This document shows, in pieces, positions 44,357-53,040 of a stretch of 64,000 nucleotides of DNA. Source of the stretch: Pseudoduganella violaceinigra DSM 15887 (GTDB lineage Bacteria > Pseudomonadota > Gammaproteobacteria > Burkholderiales > Burkholderiaceae_D); assembly GCF_000425385.1 (NCBI RefSeq), contig NZ_AUDI01000004.1, forward strand, positions 186,001 to 250,000. Direction: 5' to 3'. Every line of letters starts with the position of its first letter. Within the stretch, counting starts at the first letter, position 1. A program made the position numbers and the translations under genes. The notes below the pieces were generated by a model. That model made no database searches, had not been told where the DNA came from, and saw nothing but the letters and a program-made list of their open reading frames with translations.

Positions 44357-45708
44357 AGTGAAGCTCCTTTGGTTGAAAGTGGGGGTTTGATGCAGCGCCA
44401 AGCCAATACGGCGCCGAGCAGCAGCAGGGTGGTGGAAATGGCCAGCGCAATGCGGATATCGTGCATGGCGCCGAAGATCGCGACGCCCATGGCGCCGCCG
44501 ACCTGGCGCGCCGTGTTCAATACCGCCGATGCGGTGCCGGCCTGGCAGCGCTCCACCGACGACAGGATGGACGTCGTCATGGCGGGCACGGCCAGTCCCA
44601 TGCCGCCGGGGATCAGGGCCAGGCCTGGCAGCATCTGGAGAAAAGTGGCATCGCTCGCCACGCCAAAAAAACCGAGCAGCGCATAGCCCGCGGCGCCAAG
44701 CAGGCCACCGACGATCATTGGCGTGCGCGATCCCAGGCGCGCCTGCATCCGCCCGCTGGCGATATTCGAAATGATGAACGTGCCCGTCAGCGGCAGGAAT
44801 ACCAGCCCCGTGTGCATCACGGAGAAGCCGCGCACCTTCTGCAGATAAAAGCTGAGAACGAAGATCACACCGTAATACGCGAAATTGACCAGCACCCCGA
44901 ACAGGACCGCGCCAGAAAAGCCGAGATCGCGGAACAGTCCAAGGGGCAGCATGGGCATCGCGCTGCGCCGCTGGCTGCGGATGAACAGCGCGGCCGCAGC
45001 CAGCGCGACGAGCAGCGCGCCCTGTACCAGGTGGCTGGACACCCCGAGCGCATTGCTCTCGATGACGGCGCCGATGAAGGCCGTCAGCGCAATGATGGCA
45101 AGCACCTGGCCGGCGATATCGAAGGAACGTCCCGGATCCTTCCCGCGCAGCACGGGAACCACGCGCAGCGTGAGCCAGAATCCCAGCAGGCAAATCGGGA
45201 TATTCACCCAGAAGATGCTGCGCCAGCCGGCCATGCTCATCAGCGCGCCGCCCAGCACCGGGCCCGCCGCGATCGACACGCCGCCGGCGGCCGTCCACCA
45301 CGCGATCGCCTTCGCCAACTGGGCGCGCTCATCGGCATACGTGGCATTGAGGATGGCGAGCGAGCTGGGCACAAGCAGGGCGGCGCCGACGCCCTGCACG
45401 GCGCGCGCCAGGTTGAGCGCCAAGGCGCCCGGCGCCATCGCGCAGGCCAGGGACGCAAAGGTGAACAGCGCAAAGCCGGACAGGAACACCCGGCGCGCCC
45501 CGTAACGGTCGCCCAGCACACCGGCCGACAGCAGGAAGACGGCAAAACCGAGCGTGTAGGCATCGACCACCCACTGCAGCGCGCTGACGCTGGCGCCCAG
45601 TTCGCGGCCGATTTCCGGCAAGGCCACGTTCACGATGGTCACGTCGAGCTGGACGATGATGAAGGCGAAACTGGCGGCGATCAGGATGGCGGGCGAAGGC
45701 TTGTGCAT
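44344..45708 (-). CDS. MFS drug/small-molecule exporter (DHA2-like)
   Basis: A 454-residue inner-membrane transporter. It shows LDVTIVNVALPEIGRELG in the first helix and GDRYGARRVFLSG, the loop 2-3 motif of the major facilitator superfamily, with about 12-14 hydrophobic helices across the length. The family exports drugs, dyes or aromatic compounds by proton antiport. The gene overlaps that of a tautomerase and lies opposite a LysR regulator, an arrangement common for inducible detoxification of aromatic or unsaturated acids. Confidence 0.9.
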   Translation of the reverse strand: MHKPSPAILIAASFAFIIVQLDVTIVNVALPEIGRELGASVSALQWVVDAYTLGFAVFLLSAGVLGDRYGARRVFLSGFALFTFASLACAMAPGALALNLARAVQGVGAALLVPSSLAILNATYADERAQLAKAIAWWTAAGGVSIAAGPVLGGALMSMAGWRSIFWVNIPICLLGFWLTLRVVPVLRGKDPGRSFDIAGQVLAIIALTAFIGAVIESNALGVSSHLVQGALLVALAAAALFIRSQRRSAMPMLPLGLFRDLGFSGAVLFGVLVNFAYYGVIFVLSFYLQKVRGFSVMHTGLVFLPLTGTFIISNIASGRMQARLGSRTPMIVGGLLGAAGYALLGFFGVASDATFLQMLPGLALIPGGMGLAVPAMTTSILSSVERCQAGTASAVLNTARQVGGAMGVAIFGAMHDIRIALAISTTLLLLGAVLAWRCIKPPLSTKGASLCRT

Positions 45709-45805
45709 GGCGAAGCTCCCTTATGTCAGCTTGAACTATATCCCTCTTTTCACATCAATAAAAATGAATAATAATGAATCGAACTATCTCGAATGGAGAA
45801 TGAAA
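45709..45805. promoter_or_regulatory. Divergent LysR / MFS control region
   Basis: A 97-bp AT-rich gap between divergent starts. It contains TCGA (45779-45782) and TCGA (45789-45792) spaced by 6 bp next to the LysR start, and runs of AATAAAAATGAATAATAATG that could hold the promoters. A LysR-type site is expected here. Confidence 0.45.
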
Positions 45806-46666
45806 ATGGAATTGTCCTCGCTGCGGATCTTCAAGACGGTGGCCGAAGAAGGCAGCGTGACCCAGGCCGCCGTGCGCCTTAACCGCGTGCAGTCAAACGT
45901 CTCGGCGCGCCTGAACCAGCTGGAAGAATCGCTGGGCGTGACGCTCTTCAACCGATCCGGGCGGCGCATGCTGATCACGGCCGAAGGCACGCGCTTGCTG
46001 GCATATGCCGACCGCCTGCTGCGGCTGGCCGACGAAGCGCAAATGTCGGTGCGCGGGGACCAGCAACCATCGGGGCCGCTGCGCATCGGCTCGATGGAAA
46101 CCACCGCGGCGGCGCGGCTGCCGCGCTTGCTGGGCGCCTTCCACCGCAGCTACCCGCAGGTCGACCTGCTGCTCGACACCGGCCCGACCGACTATCTGGT
46201 GCAGCAGGTACTGAACCACAAAGTCGACCTGGCGCTGGTATCGGCCCCGATCGAACGCCCCGAGCTGGCGCAGGTGCCCGTATTTGTGGAAGAACTGGTG
46301 CTCTTGACCGATGCGATGCACGGCCCGGTCAGCGGCCCGGCCGACGTGGCGCGCCGCACCCTGCTTGGCTTCCGCAGCGGCTGTTCATACCGGCGCCGCC
46401 TGGAATGGTGGTTTGCCGATGCCGGCATCGCGCACACGAAGGTCGCCGAGTTCGGCACATTTGAAGCCATCATCGGCTGCGTGGCCGCAGGCATGGGCGT
46501 GGCGATGATGCCGCGCGAAGTACTGAAACAGCGCAACCTTGGCCGCACGGTGCGATGTCACACCCTGCCGCCCGAGGTAGCGGAAGTGGAAACGATGCTG
46601 ATCTGGCGCCGCGACATCCCCCACCACCCCGCCCGCGACGCCTTCGCCGCCAGTTTCTCCCAATAA
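45806..46666 (+). CDS. LysR-family transcriptional regulator
   Basis: A 286-residue regulator. The N-terminal winged helix-turn-helix is clear (LSSLRIFKTVAEEGSVTQAA and VRLNRVQSNVSARLNQLEES), and the effector domain starts GPLRIGSMETTAAARLP. It most likely senses a small molecule and controls the divergent MFS/tautomerase pair. A GGAG site upstream supports ATG 45806; longer readings would cross the control region. The REPIN-like element begins right after its stop codon. Confidence 0.93.
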   Translation: MELSSLRIFKTVAEEGSVTQAAVRLNRVQSNVSARLNQLEESLGVTLFNRSGRRMLITAEGTRLLAYADRLLRLADEAQMSVRGDQQPSGPLRIGSMETTAAARLPRLLGAFHRSYPQVDLLLDTGPTDYLVQQVLNHKVDLALVSAPIERPELAQVPVFVEELVLLTDAMHGPVSGPADVARRTLLGFRSGCSYRRRLEWWFADAGIAHTKVAEFGTFEAIIGCVAAGMGVAMMPREVLKQRNLGRTVRCHTLPPEVAEVETMLIWRRDIPHHPARDAFAASFSQ

Positions 46667-46670
46667 GAAC

Positions 46671-46831
46671 GTCGGGGTCGAACGTCGGGGTCAGGTCTGT
46701 CATTTGGACACCCGCGCAAGGTCTTTGATATTTCTCAATACGCGAAATCGTGCGATTTTGCGTATTGAGATTGATCAAACTAAGTGACTGCGTGTCCAAA
46801 TGACAGACCTGACCCCGACTTTGACCCCGAC
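46671..46831. repeat. Extra GTCGGGGTC end copies around the REPIN-like element
   Basis: Outside the 136-bp element one more GTCGGGGTC lies on the left (46671-46679) and one more GACCCCGAC on the right (46823-46831), so each end motif is duplicated at about 12-13-bp spacing. Confidence 0.8.
46684..46819. mobile_element. REPIN-like non-autonomous element matching RAYT element 1
   Basis: Two inverted 55-bp halves (46684-46738 and 46765-46819) match the terminal repeats of RAYT element 1 in their outer 27-28 bp and most of their inner 15 bp. The 26-bp centre is itself a near-perfect palindrome (TACGCGAAATCG / CGATTTTGCGTA). No gene lies inside, so it fits a two-REP unit (REPIN) mobilised in trans by the RAYT at 9233-10072. 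It starts 17 bp after the LysR stop codon. Confidence 0.85.
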
Positions 46832-46842
46832 TTTTAATAAGA

Positions 46843-46868
46843 AAAAAGCCCGCGGCGGCGGGCTTTTT
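46843..46868. terminator. Bidirectional intrinsic terminator between lysR and icd
   Basis: AAAAAGCCCGC and GCGGGCTTTTT form a perfect 11-bp stem with a 4-nt loop. T-runs on both strands let it end both the convergent lysR and icd transcripts. Confidence 0.9.
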
Positions 46869-46888
46869 GGACGGAGCGTTGCGGCGGC

Positions 46889-49117
46889 TTACAGGGTTGC
46901 CAGGGCTGCGTTGAAGGTGGCGCTTGGGCGCATCACGGCTGCGGTCTTCGCTGCGTCAGGCTTGTAGTAGCCGCCGATGTCCATGGCAGCGCCTTGCACC
47001 GAGTTCAGCTCTGCCACAATCTTCGCTTCGTTTTCGCTCAGCGATTTGGCCAGCGGTGCGAACTTGGCTTTCAGCTCCGCGTCTTCGTTCTGCGCTGCCA
47101 GGGCTTGGGCCCAGTACATCGACAGGTAGAAGTGGCTGCCGCGGTTGTCCAGCTCGCCGGTGCGGGTCGATGGCGATTTGTTGTTGTCCAACAGCTTGCC
47201 GGTGGCTTCGTCCAGGGTCTTGGCCAGGATCTTGGCTTTGGCGTTGCCCGACTTGATGCCCAGTTCTTCGAACGATACGGCCAGCGCCAGGAATTCACCC
47301 AGCGAGTCCCAGCGCAGGTGGTTTTCTTCCACCAGCTGCTTGACGTGCTTCGGTGCCGAGCCGCCGGCGCCCGTTTCGTACATGCCGCCGCCCGCCATCA
47401 GCGGAACGATCGACAGCATCTTGGCCGAGGTGCCCAGTTCCAGGATCGGGAACAGGTCGGTCAAGTAGTCGCGCAGGATGTTGCCGGTCACCGAGATGGT
47501 GTCCAGGCCGCGCGAGACGCGTTCCAGGGTGTAGCGCATGGCGCGCGTCTGCGACATGATCTGGATGTCCAGGCCCGAGGTGTCGTGCTCCTTCAGGTAG
47601 ACCTGGACCTTCTTGATCACTTCCGCTTCGTGCGGACGGTAGGTGTCCAGCCAGAACACGGCCGGCATGCCGGAGTTGCGGGCGCGGGTGACGGCCAGCT
47701 TGACCCAGTCGCGGATCGGGGCGTCCTTCACCTGGCACATGCGCCAGATGTCGCCTTCTTCCACGTTCTGGGTCAGCAGCACTTCGCCGGTGGCCAGGTC
47801 GGTGATGTTGGCGATGCCGCCTTCCGGTACTTCGAAGGTCTTGTCGTGCGAGCCGTATTCTTCGGCTTGCTGCGCCATCAGGCCCACGTTTGGCACGGTG
47901 CCCATGGTCTTCGGATCGAAGTTGCCATGCCATTTGCAGAAGTTGATCATCTCCTGGTAAATGCGGGCGAAGGTCGATTCCGGCATGACCGCCTTGACGT
48001 CGGCGGTGCGGCCGTCGGCGCCCCACATCTTGCCGCCGATGCGGATCATGGCCGGCATCGACGCGTCGACGATCACGTCGTTCGGCGAGTGGAAGTTGGT
48101 GATGCCTTTGGCCGAGTCGACCATGGCCAGCTTCGGACGGTGCTCCAGGCAGGCGTGAAGGTCTTTCAGGATTTCTTCCTTCTGCGACGCTGGCAGCTTT
48201 TCGATCTTCTCATACAGGTTGACCATGCCGTTGTTGACGTTCACGCCCAGTTCGTCGAACAGCTTGGCGTGCTTCTCGAACGCTTGCTTGTAGAAGATGC
48301 GCACGCAGTGGCCGAATACGATCGGGTGCGATACCTTCATCATGGTGGCTTTGACGTGCAGCGAGAACATCACGCCGGTTTTGTAGGCGTCGTCGATTTC
48401 GCGTTCGTAAAATTCCAGCAGGGCTTTCTTCGACATGAACATCGAGTCGATGATTTCGCCGGCCTGCAGTGCGACTTTCGGTTTCAGGACGATGGTCTTG
48501 CCGGATTTGGTCAGCAGTTCCATCTTCACTTCACGCGCCTTGTCCAGGGTCATGGACTTTTCGCCGTGGTAGAAGTCGCCGCCGTGCATATGCGACACGT
48601 GGGTGCGCGATGCCTGGCTCCATTCGCCCATCGAGTGCGGGTTCTTGCGTGCGAATTCCTTGACTGCCTTCGGTGCGCGGCGGTCGGAGTTGCCTTCGCG
48701 CAGAACAGGGTTGACGGCGGAGCCGATGCACTTGCCGTAGCGGGCTTTCAGTGCCTTGTCTTCCTCGGTCTTGGCGTCTTCCGGGTAGTCCGGCAGCTTG
48801 TAGCCGGCCGCTTGCAGTTCGCGGATGCAGGCGATCAGCTGGGCGACGGATGCCGAAATATTCGGCAGCTTGATGATGTTGGTGTCGGCGTGCTGGGTCA
48901 GGGCGCCCAGTTCGGCCAGGTTGTCCGGCACTTTCTGCGCATCGGTCAGGTATTCCGGGAAAGCTGCCAGCACGCGGGCGGCGACGGAAATGTCGCTGGT
49001 GACGACGTCAACGCCGGCCGGCGCTGCGAACTTCTGCACGATAGGCAGCAGGGAATAGGTCGCCAGCAGTGGCGCTTCGTCGGTCAGGGTGTAGATGATT
49101 TTGGACTTTTGAGTCAT
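46889..49117 (-). CDS. icd: NADP-dependent isocitrate dehydrogenase, monomeric type
   Basis: A 742-residue single-chain isocitrate dehydrogenase (IDH-II type), close to the usual ~740 residues. It converts isocitrate to 2-oxoglutarate and CO2 in the citric acid cycle, making NADPH. The sequence matches the family along its length, for example [46 protein letters not shown] and [14 protein letters not shown]. It is a different family from the dimeric enzyme encoded by icd in E. coli. A single-gene unit: a 131-bp gap follows the upstream gene and a strong terminator lies 20 bp after its stop. Confidence 0.96.
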   Translation of the reverse strand: MTQKSKIIYTLTDEAPLLATYSLLPIVQKFAAPAGVDVVTSDISVAARVLAAFPEYLTDAQKVPDNLAELGALTQHADTNIIKLPNISASVAQLIACIRELQAAGYKLPDYPEDAKTEEDKALKARYGKCIGSAVNPVLREGNSDRRAPKAVKEFARKNPHSMGEWSQASRTHVSHMHGGDFYHGEKSMTLDKAREVKMELLTKSGKTIVLKPKVALQAGEIIDSMFMSKKALLEFYEREIDDAYKTGVMFSLHVKATMMKVSHPIVFGHCVRIFYKQAFEKHAKLFDELGVNVNNGMVNLYEKIEKLPASQKEEILKDLHACLEHRPKLAMVDSAKGITNFHSPNDVIVDASMPAMIRIGGKMWGADGRTADVKAVMPESTFARIYQEMINFCKWHGNFDPKTMGTVPNVGLMAQQAEEYGSHDKTFEVPEGGIANITDLATGEVLLTQNVEEGDIWRMCQVKDAPIRDWVKLAVTRARNSGMPAVFWLDTYRPHEAEVIKKVQVYLKEHDTSGLDIQIMSQTRAMRYTLERVSRGLDTISVTGNILRDYLTDLFPILELGTSAKMLSIVPLMAGGGMYETGAGGSAPKHVKQLVEENHLRWDSLGEFLALAVSFEELGIKSGNAKAKILAKTLDEATGKLLDNNKSPSTRTGELDNRGSHFYLSMYWAQALAAQNEDAELKAKFAPLAKSLSENEAKIVAELNSVQGAAMDIGGYYKPDAAKTAAVMRPSATFNAALATL

Positions 49118-49248
49118 GTTTTATTCCCTCAAATGCGGATGGTGTCCGCTGGTAATTCTTCCTGGGTCGTACCGGTTTGGCACACCCGGGCGGTGTTTGG
49201 CCGGCGATTGCCGACCGGATTAGCCGCATATTGTACTGCAACGAGTGC

Positions 49249-50085
49249 TCAGAGGAATGGCCGAATCAATTGACCCAGATAGGAAGTCGGGGCAGCGGCG
49301 CCCTGGACGCCCACTTCGCCCTTGCCGATCCGGCCCGGCGGCTGGCGGTACGTGCGGAACAGGTGGTCCCACAGCATCAGCCATTCGCCGAAATTGACCT
49401 GGGCGTCCTGGTAGTCCCGCTTGTGGTGCCAGCGGTGGGTTTCGGCCACGCCAAACAGGTGGCGCAGGGGGCCGAGCGAGTAATCGAGGTTGGCGTGCTG
49501 GAAGGCCAGGTGGACCGAAAGGATGGCCAGGGCGGCCGACATGGCGGCGGCCGGCGCGCCGCAGGCCAACAGCAGGCCCATGCCGGGGGCGCCCATCAGG
49601 ATGGCATGCAGGGGGTGGCGGCGTTCGCCGTTCAGCCAGTACAGGCGTTCGCTGCTGTGATGGGCTTCATGGAAGCGCCAGAGGCGGTGGCTGCGGTGGC
49701 TGAGCCAGTGCATGGCGTAAAAGCCGAAGTCCAGCACCAGGATGGCGCTGCCGGCCTGGGCCCAGAGCGGCCATGCCGTCGGCCAGAGCATTGAAACGGG
49801 CAGCAGGGCGCGCAGCCAGGCCAGCGCTTCGAGGCTGCCATACAGGATGGTCAGGTTGACCAGGAAGTGCAGGCTGTCGGTCGCCGTGTCGCCATGGCCG
49901 GTGTGCCAGGCGGACTCATAGGGCTGGCAGCGTTCGAGTATTGCCACGATTGCAATACCGGCGAGGGCCAGCGCGGGGAGGGTGGGCCAATAGGGCAGGC
50001 CGGCACCGGCCGCCCAGAGGATGGCGGCCGCCGTGCCGCCGAAGATGGCTGGATAGCTGAGATAGCGAATTGCCCATTGCATCAT
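49249..50085 (-). CDS. Fatty acid hydroxylase / sterol desaturase superfamily membrane protein
   Basis: A 278-residue integral membrane protein with several hydrophobic helices. The di-iron histidine boxes are present: HWLSH, HEAHH and HRWHH, in the order and spacing expected for the superfamily. Such enzymes hydroxylate or desaturate fatty acids, sterols or hopanoids in the membrane; the substrate is not evident. The N-terminal helices (AIFGGTAAAILWAAGAG) are typical. The gene lies downstream of the AraC gene on the same strand after 49 bp and may be under its control. Confidence 0.9.
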   Translation of the reverse strand: MMQWAIRYLSYPAIFGGTAAAILWAAGAGLPYWPTLPALALAGIAIVAILERCQPYESAWHTGHGDTATDSLHFLVNLTILYGSLEALAWLRALLPVSMLWPTAWPLWAQAGSAILVLDFGFYAMHWLSHRSHRLWRFHEAHHSSERLYWLNGERRHPLHAILMGAPGMGLLLACGAPAAAMSAALAILSVHLAFQHANLDYSLGPLRHLFGVAETHRWHHKRDYQDAQVNFGEWLMLWDHLFRTYRQPPGRIGKGEVGVQGAAAPTSYLGQLIRPFL

Positions 50086-50134
50086 TGTCGAGTCCTCCGG
50101 GAATGAATGAAGGGCCAGCTTAGGGCTTGCCGTC

Positions 50135-50878
50135 TCAGGCGGCTTGAACGAAAGAGCTGTCCAGGGTGATGCCGCGCAGCAGGGCGGCCGGGCTCATGCC
50201 AAACATTTCCCGGAAGGTCCGGGACAGATGGGCGGAGTCGGAAAACCCGGCGGCGTGCGCGGCGGCGGTCAGGTTGCCGCCCTGCGCCAGCCGGTGCAGG
50301 GCCAGTTCCAGGCGCAGCCATTTGCGGTAGTTGCGTAACGGCAGGCCGGTCTGTTCGACAAACCAATGCGAGAATCGGCTGGGCGAGATGTTCGCCAAGG
50401 CTGCCAATTCGTGGCGCCCATAGTTGCCTTCGCTGAGCCCGGCGCGCAGCGCACCCGCCACGCTTGCCATGCGCGGGTCCGGTGGTGCGGGCTGGGGCAA
50501 GCCGAAGGCATCGCGCAGGACGCTGCGCAGGCATTGGCCATCGCCCGCGGCCAAGCGCAGCTTGGCGCACAGGCCGGCGTCGAGCGGCTGCGCTTCCATG
50601 GCGGACGGCGCGCAAAGCGCCGCGCCTTCCGGCGTGAGCGGATCGATATACACCAGCAGGGCTTGTTCCGCGCAGACGCAATGCTGCAGTCCGGCGGGAA
50701 TGCTGATGCCGGCGGCCCGCATCGGCCTGGTAGGAAAGGCGACCCCGACTTCCCCCTCGAACGCGACGACGAGCTGGTGCGCGGAATGGGCATGCAGGGC
50801 ATGGGCCCCGACGGTGCCGTGAAAGACGCCGAAGCCGGCAGCGAGCAGGGCGCTGCCCGACCAGGCGGCGGGCGGCAT
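50135..50878 (-). CDS. AraC-family transcriptional regulator
   Basis: A 247-residue regulator with an N-terminal cupin-like sensing region (ALHAHSAHQLVVAFEGEVGV) and a C-terminal pair of helix-turn-helix motifs (ELAALANISPSRFSHWFVEQ and TAAAHAAGFSDSAHLSRTFR, then MFGMSPAALLRG). Its start forms ATGA with the stop of the DUF1697 gene at 50878, so both are translated together; a longer start at 50893 is less likely. The direct target may be the hydroxylase gene downstream. Confidence 0.92.
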   Translation of the reverse strand: MPPAAWSGSALLAAGFGVFHGTVGAHALHAHSAHQLVVAFEGEVGVAFPTRPMRAAGISIPAGLQHCVCAEQALLVYIDPLTPEGAALCAPSAMEAQPLDAGLCAKLRLAAGDGQCLRSVLRDAFGLPQPAPPDPRMASVAGALRAGLSEGNYGRHELAALANISPSRFSHWFVEQTGLPLRNYRKWLRLELALHRLAQGGNLTAAAHAAGFSDSAHLSRTFREMFGMSPAALLRGITLDSSFVQAA

Positions 50879-51393
50879 CACGCTGCCGCGCATTTACGCA
50901 CGGTATCCCAGGTGCGGGTCGTGATGTCCTTGCCGAAGGTCTTTTCGATGAGACGCATGAAGACCGGCCCGTCGCTGCTGGGTACATAGGTCGAGAATAC
51001 CTCGCTGCCGATCACTCCCAGCATTTGCGCGCCGTCGACCGCTGGCGGCAGGGCCGCCTCGGATGGCGGCGCCGCGCGCAGGAAGCTGACCACGCGTTTG
51101 GCGGCCGGATCGGCGCCAAGGCCGGGGTAGGGATCGTCCGCCAAGAGCGCCTGCAAGTGCTGCTGCGGGCGGATGATGGTGTAGAAACTGCGCCCGAGCG
51201 CCTGTTCCATGGCCGCTTCAGCTTTGCGCTCGAGCGTCGGCACGGCGCTGCTGCGCGCATCAAATGCTACATTGCCGCTTGATAGAAGCGTTCTGACGTT
51301 GGAAAATCCCGCACTTTCGAAGGCGGCTTTGAGCTCCGGCATCTTGCAGTTCATCGGGCTGACGCCGCGGAGCAGGGCGATATAGCGAGGCAT
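50878..51393 (-). CDS. DUF1697 family protein
   Basis: A 171-residue cytosolic protein starting YIALLRGVSPMNCKMPELK and SNVRTLLSSGNVAFD, the hallmark of DUF1697. The function of this family is not established. The stop overlaps the start of the AraC gene. The start codon lies one base away from the divergent ferredoxin start, so their promoters must overlap coding sequence or one of the starts is further inside. Confidence 0.88.
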   Translation of the reverse strand: MPRYIALLRGVSPMNCKMPELKAAFESAGFSNVRTLLSSGNVAFDARSSAVPTLERKAEAAMEQALGRSFYTIIRPQQHLQALLADDPYPGLGADPAAKRVVSFLRAAPPSEAALPPAVDGAQMLGVIGSEVFSTYVPSSDGPVFMRLIEKTFGKDITTRTWDTVRKCAAA

Positions 51394-51394
51394 T

Positions 51395-51685
51395 GTGTTT
51401 CAAATAAGAGTTGAACCGAAGGGATTATCGTTCGAAACGGACGGCGAAGCCAGTCTGCTGGTGGCGGCCGCCCGCGCCGGGGTGGTGCTACCCAGCTCGT
51501 GCCGCAACGGCACATGCCGCACCTGCATTTGCCAGGTGCAGAGCGGCAAGGCGCGCCATCGGCTCGAATGGCCGGGCTTGAGCGTCGACGAACAGCGTGC
51601 AGGCTACATTCTGCCGTGCGTGGCGGTGGCCGAGACCGACCTCGTCATCGTCGCGCCGGCTGCCAAGTTTACGACAAATTGTTAA
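51395..51685 (+). CDS. Plant-type [2Fe-2S] ferredoxin
   Basis: A 96-residue electron carrier. The cluster ligands are visible as CRNGTCRTC (C-x4-C-x2-C) plus a fourth Cys in YILPCVA, the plant/vertebrate 2Fe-2S ferredoxin pattern. It begins with GTG at 51395, supported by GCGAGG 5 nt upstream; no in-frame ATG occurs before the cluster loop. No reductase or oxygenase gene is adjacent, so its partner is unknown. Confidence 0.9.
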   Translation: MFQIRVEPKGLSFETDGEASLLVAAARAGVVLPSSCRNGTCRTCICQVQSGKARHRLEWPGLSVDEQRAGYILPCVAVAETDLVIVAPAAKFTTNC

Positions 51686-51748
51686 AGGACTTTCTCAACT
51701 CCCCATGCAGTTGCTATAGTAATTGTTATTGCAATTGACGGAATCACC

Positions 51749-52366
51749 ATGGCAACACGCAGAGACTTCCTCCACCTGATGGCAGGCACCGCATTGGCGG
51801 GACTGCCCCTGGCCGGCCATAGCCGCAGCCAGCCTGAGCCGGAACCTCCGCCCGATATCTTCGATGCCCAGATGCTGGACCTGGAATTCTGGGTCAAGCC
51901 GCGCACGCTGACCGTGGTCCGGCCGCAAAGCGGCGAAAAGGCCAGGCTGCTGTACTGGAAGGATGGCGATATCATCGATTCGGCCTACCAGGAGCTGTGC
52001 CACCTGCTGCGCGACGTGAACGGGAAGGAAACCGCCGCGATCGACCCGAAACTGTTTGAAACCTTGTGGGGCGCGCAGGCCTTTGTGCAGCGTTTCGGCA
52101 TCGACAGCCCGCTTGAGATATTGTCGGGCTACCGCACGCCGGCCTCGAACAAGCGCTTGATCGAGCAGGGCATTCCGGCGGCGCGCCAGTCGCTGCACAT
52201 GAGCGGGAAGGCGGCCGATATCCGCATCCCGAACCTGAATGCCGAGGTGCTGGGCGGCCTGGTGCAGAGTTTCCGCCAGGGCGGGGTTGGCTTCTACTAC
52301 CGCGAAGGCCCGCGCGGCGGCTGGATCCACGCCGATACGGGCCTGCAGCGGACCTGGAAAGGCTGA
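51749..52366 (+). CDS. YcbK-like (DUF882) peptidase, Tat-exported
   Basis: A 205-residue protein with a twin-arginine signal (TRRDFLHLMAGTALAGLPLAG), so it is exported folded. The body matches the DUF882/peptidase M15-like family, with RTPASNKRL, SLHMSGKAADIRI and GWIHADTG, which hold the His/Asp zinc ligands. Relatives act on peptidoglycan. TATAGT at 51715-51720 may be the -10 element. Between that and the start, the sequence is AT-rich. Confidence 0.9.
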   Translation: MATRRDFLHLMAGTALAGLPLAGHSRSQPEPEPPPDIFDAQMLDLEFWVKPRTLTVVRPQSGEKARLLYWKDGDIIDSAYQELCHLLRDVNGKETAAIDPKLFETLWGAQAFVQRFGIDSPLEILSGYRTPASNKRLIEQGIPAARQSLHMSGKAADIRIPNLNAEVLGGLVQSFRQGGVGFYYREGPRGGWIHADTGLQRTWKG

Positions 52367-52404
52367 GGGGAACGGCGGGCGCAGGCGGACCCGGCTACCG
52401 CCGC

Positions 52405-52590
52405 TCAATGATAGTAATACGCCGGCGTCGGCACCGCATCGGTCCGCGCCAGCCGTTCCGCTTCCAGGTCGACCGGATGGTCCCACCAGATATTCCAGCC
52501 GGCCCGCTGATCCTCGACCATCTCCGGATGCTCCTGCAAGAGCTGGCCGAAGAAGGCATCAAACTCAGATACATATTCGTTTACTTTCAT
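52405..52590 (-). CDS. DUF3460 family protein
   Basis: A 61-residue acidic protein: MKVNEYVSEFDAFF, then QEHPEMVEDQRAGW and WWDHPVDLEAERLA. This pattern is that of DUF3460, found mainly in Burkholderiales and of unknown function. A GGGAGG site 4-5 nt upstream supports 52590 over ATG 52602. Confidence 0.85.
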   Translation of the reverse strand: MKVNEYVSEFDAFFGQLLQEHPEMVEDQRAGWNIWWDHPVDLEAERLARTDAVPTPAYYYH

Positions 52591-52625
52591 ACCGCCTCCC
52601 AACGATTCGGTTACACTCCTGACCC

Positions 52626-53030
52626 ATGTTTAATCACGATGATGAAGCGGCCAAGCCGCGTTTTCGCCCGGTACCTTGGACCGCACTGGAAACCCCGCAG
52701 GACGTCGAGCTGTGGATCGCCGAGCACGACCTGGCGCTGAAGGAGCACGTCGGCAAGCAGGAAACCGGCTATGGCGTGTGCTTCAGCCTGGCCGAGGGCG
52801 GCGAGATCTACATGCAGACCACCGAGGGCGCCGTTATCCTCGATGTTACTCCGGATGCCGATTGGGTGGAGCCCCTGTTGTGCGCCATTTCCGGCGCCGA
52901 GCCGCCCCAAGGCAGGCTGTGGACGCTGCCGGAAGACAAGCTGGTCCAGCTCATCCTTGGCCTGTCGACTCTGGTTGTCACCACCACCCTCGTCGTTGGC
53001 CATCATTTCGGCCGCCGCCGCTCTTATTAA
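52626..53030 (+). CDS. Small protein of unknown function with C-terminal membrane helix
   Basis: A 134-residue protein. The first ~105 residues are soluble and acidic (WIAEHDLALKEHVGKQETGY); the end is one hydrophobic segment (LVQLILGLSTLVVTTTLVVG) followed by HHFGRRRSY, which suggests a tail anchor with the body in the cytoplasm. I do not recognise the family. It lies 10 bp before the ABC receptor gene on the same strand and could belong to that operon. Confidence 0.7.
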   Translation: MFNHDDEAAKPRFRPVPWTALETPQDVELWIAEHDLALKEHVGKQETGYGVCFSLAEGGEIYMQTTEGAVILDVTPDADWVEPLLCAISGAEPPQGRLWTLPEDKLVQLILGLSTLVVTTTLVVGHHFGRRRSY

Positions 53031-53040
53031 AGGATCCCCG

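Noticed and set aside
46994-49273. Open frame opposite icd on the plus strand
   Set aside because: Antisense of the conserved isocitrate dehydrogenase; no recognisable protein.
50741-50751. GACCCCGACTT resembling the end of RAYT element 1
   Set aside because: Only the 9-11 bp tip matches, the rest of the 55-bp repeat is missing, and it lies in conserved araC coding sequence; likely chance.
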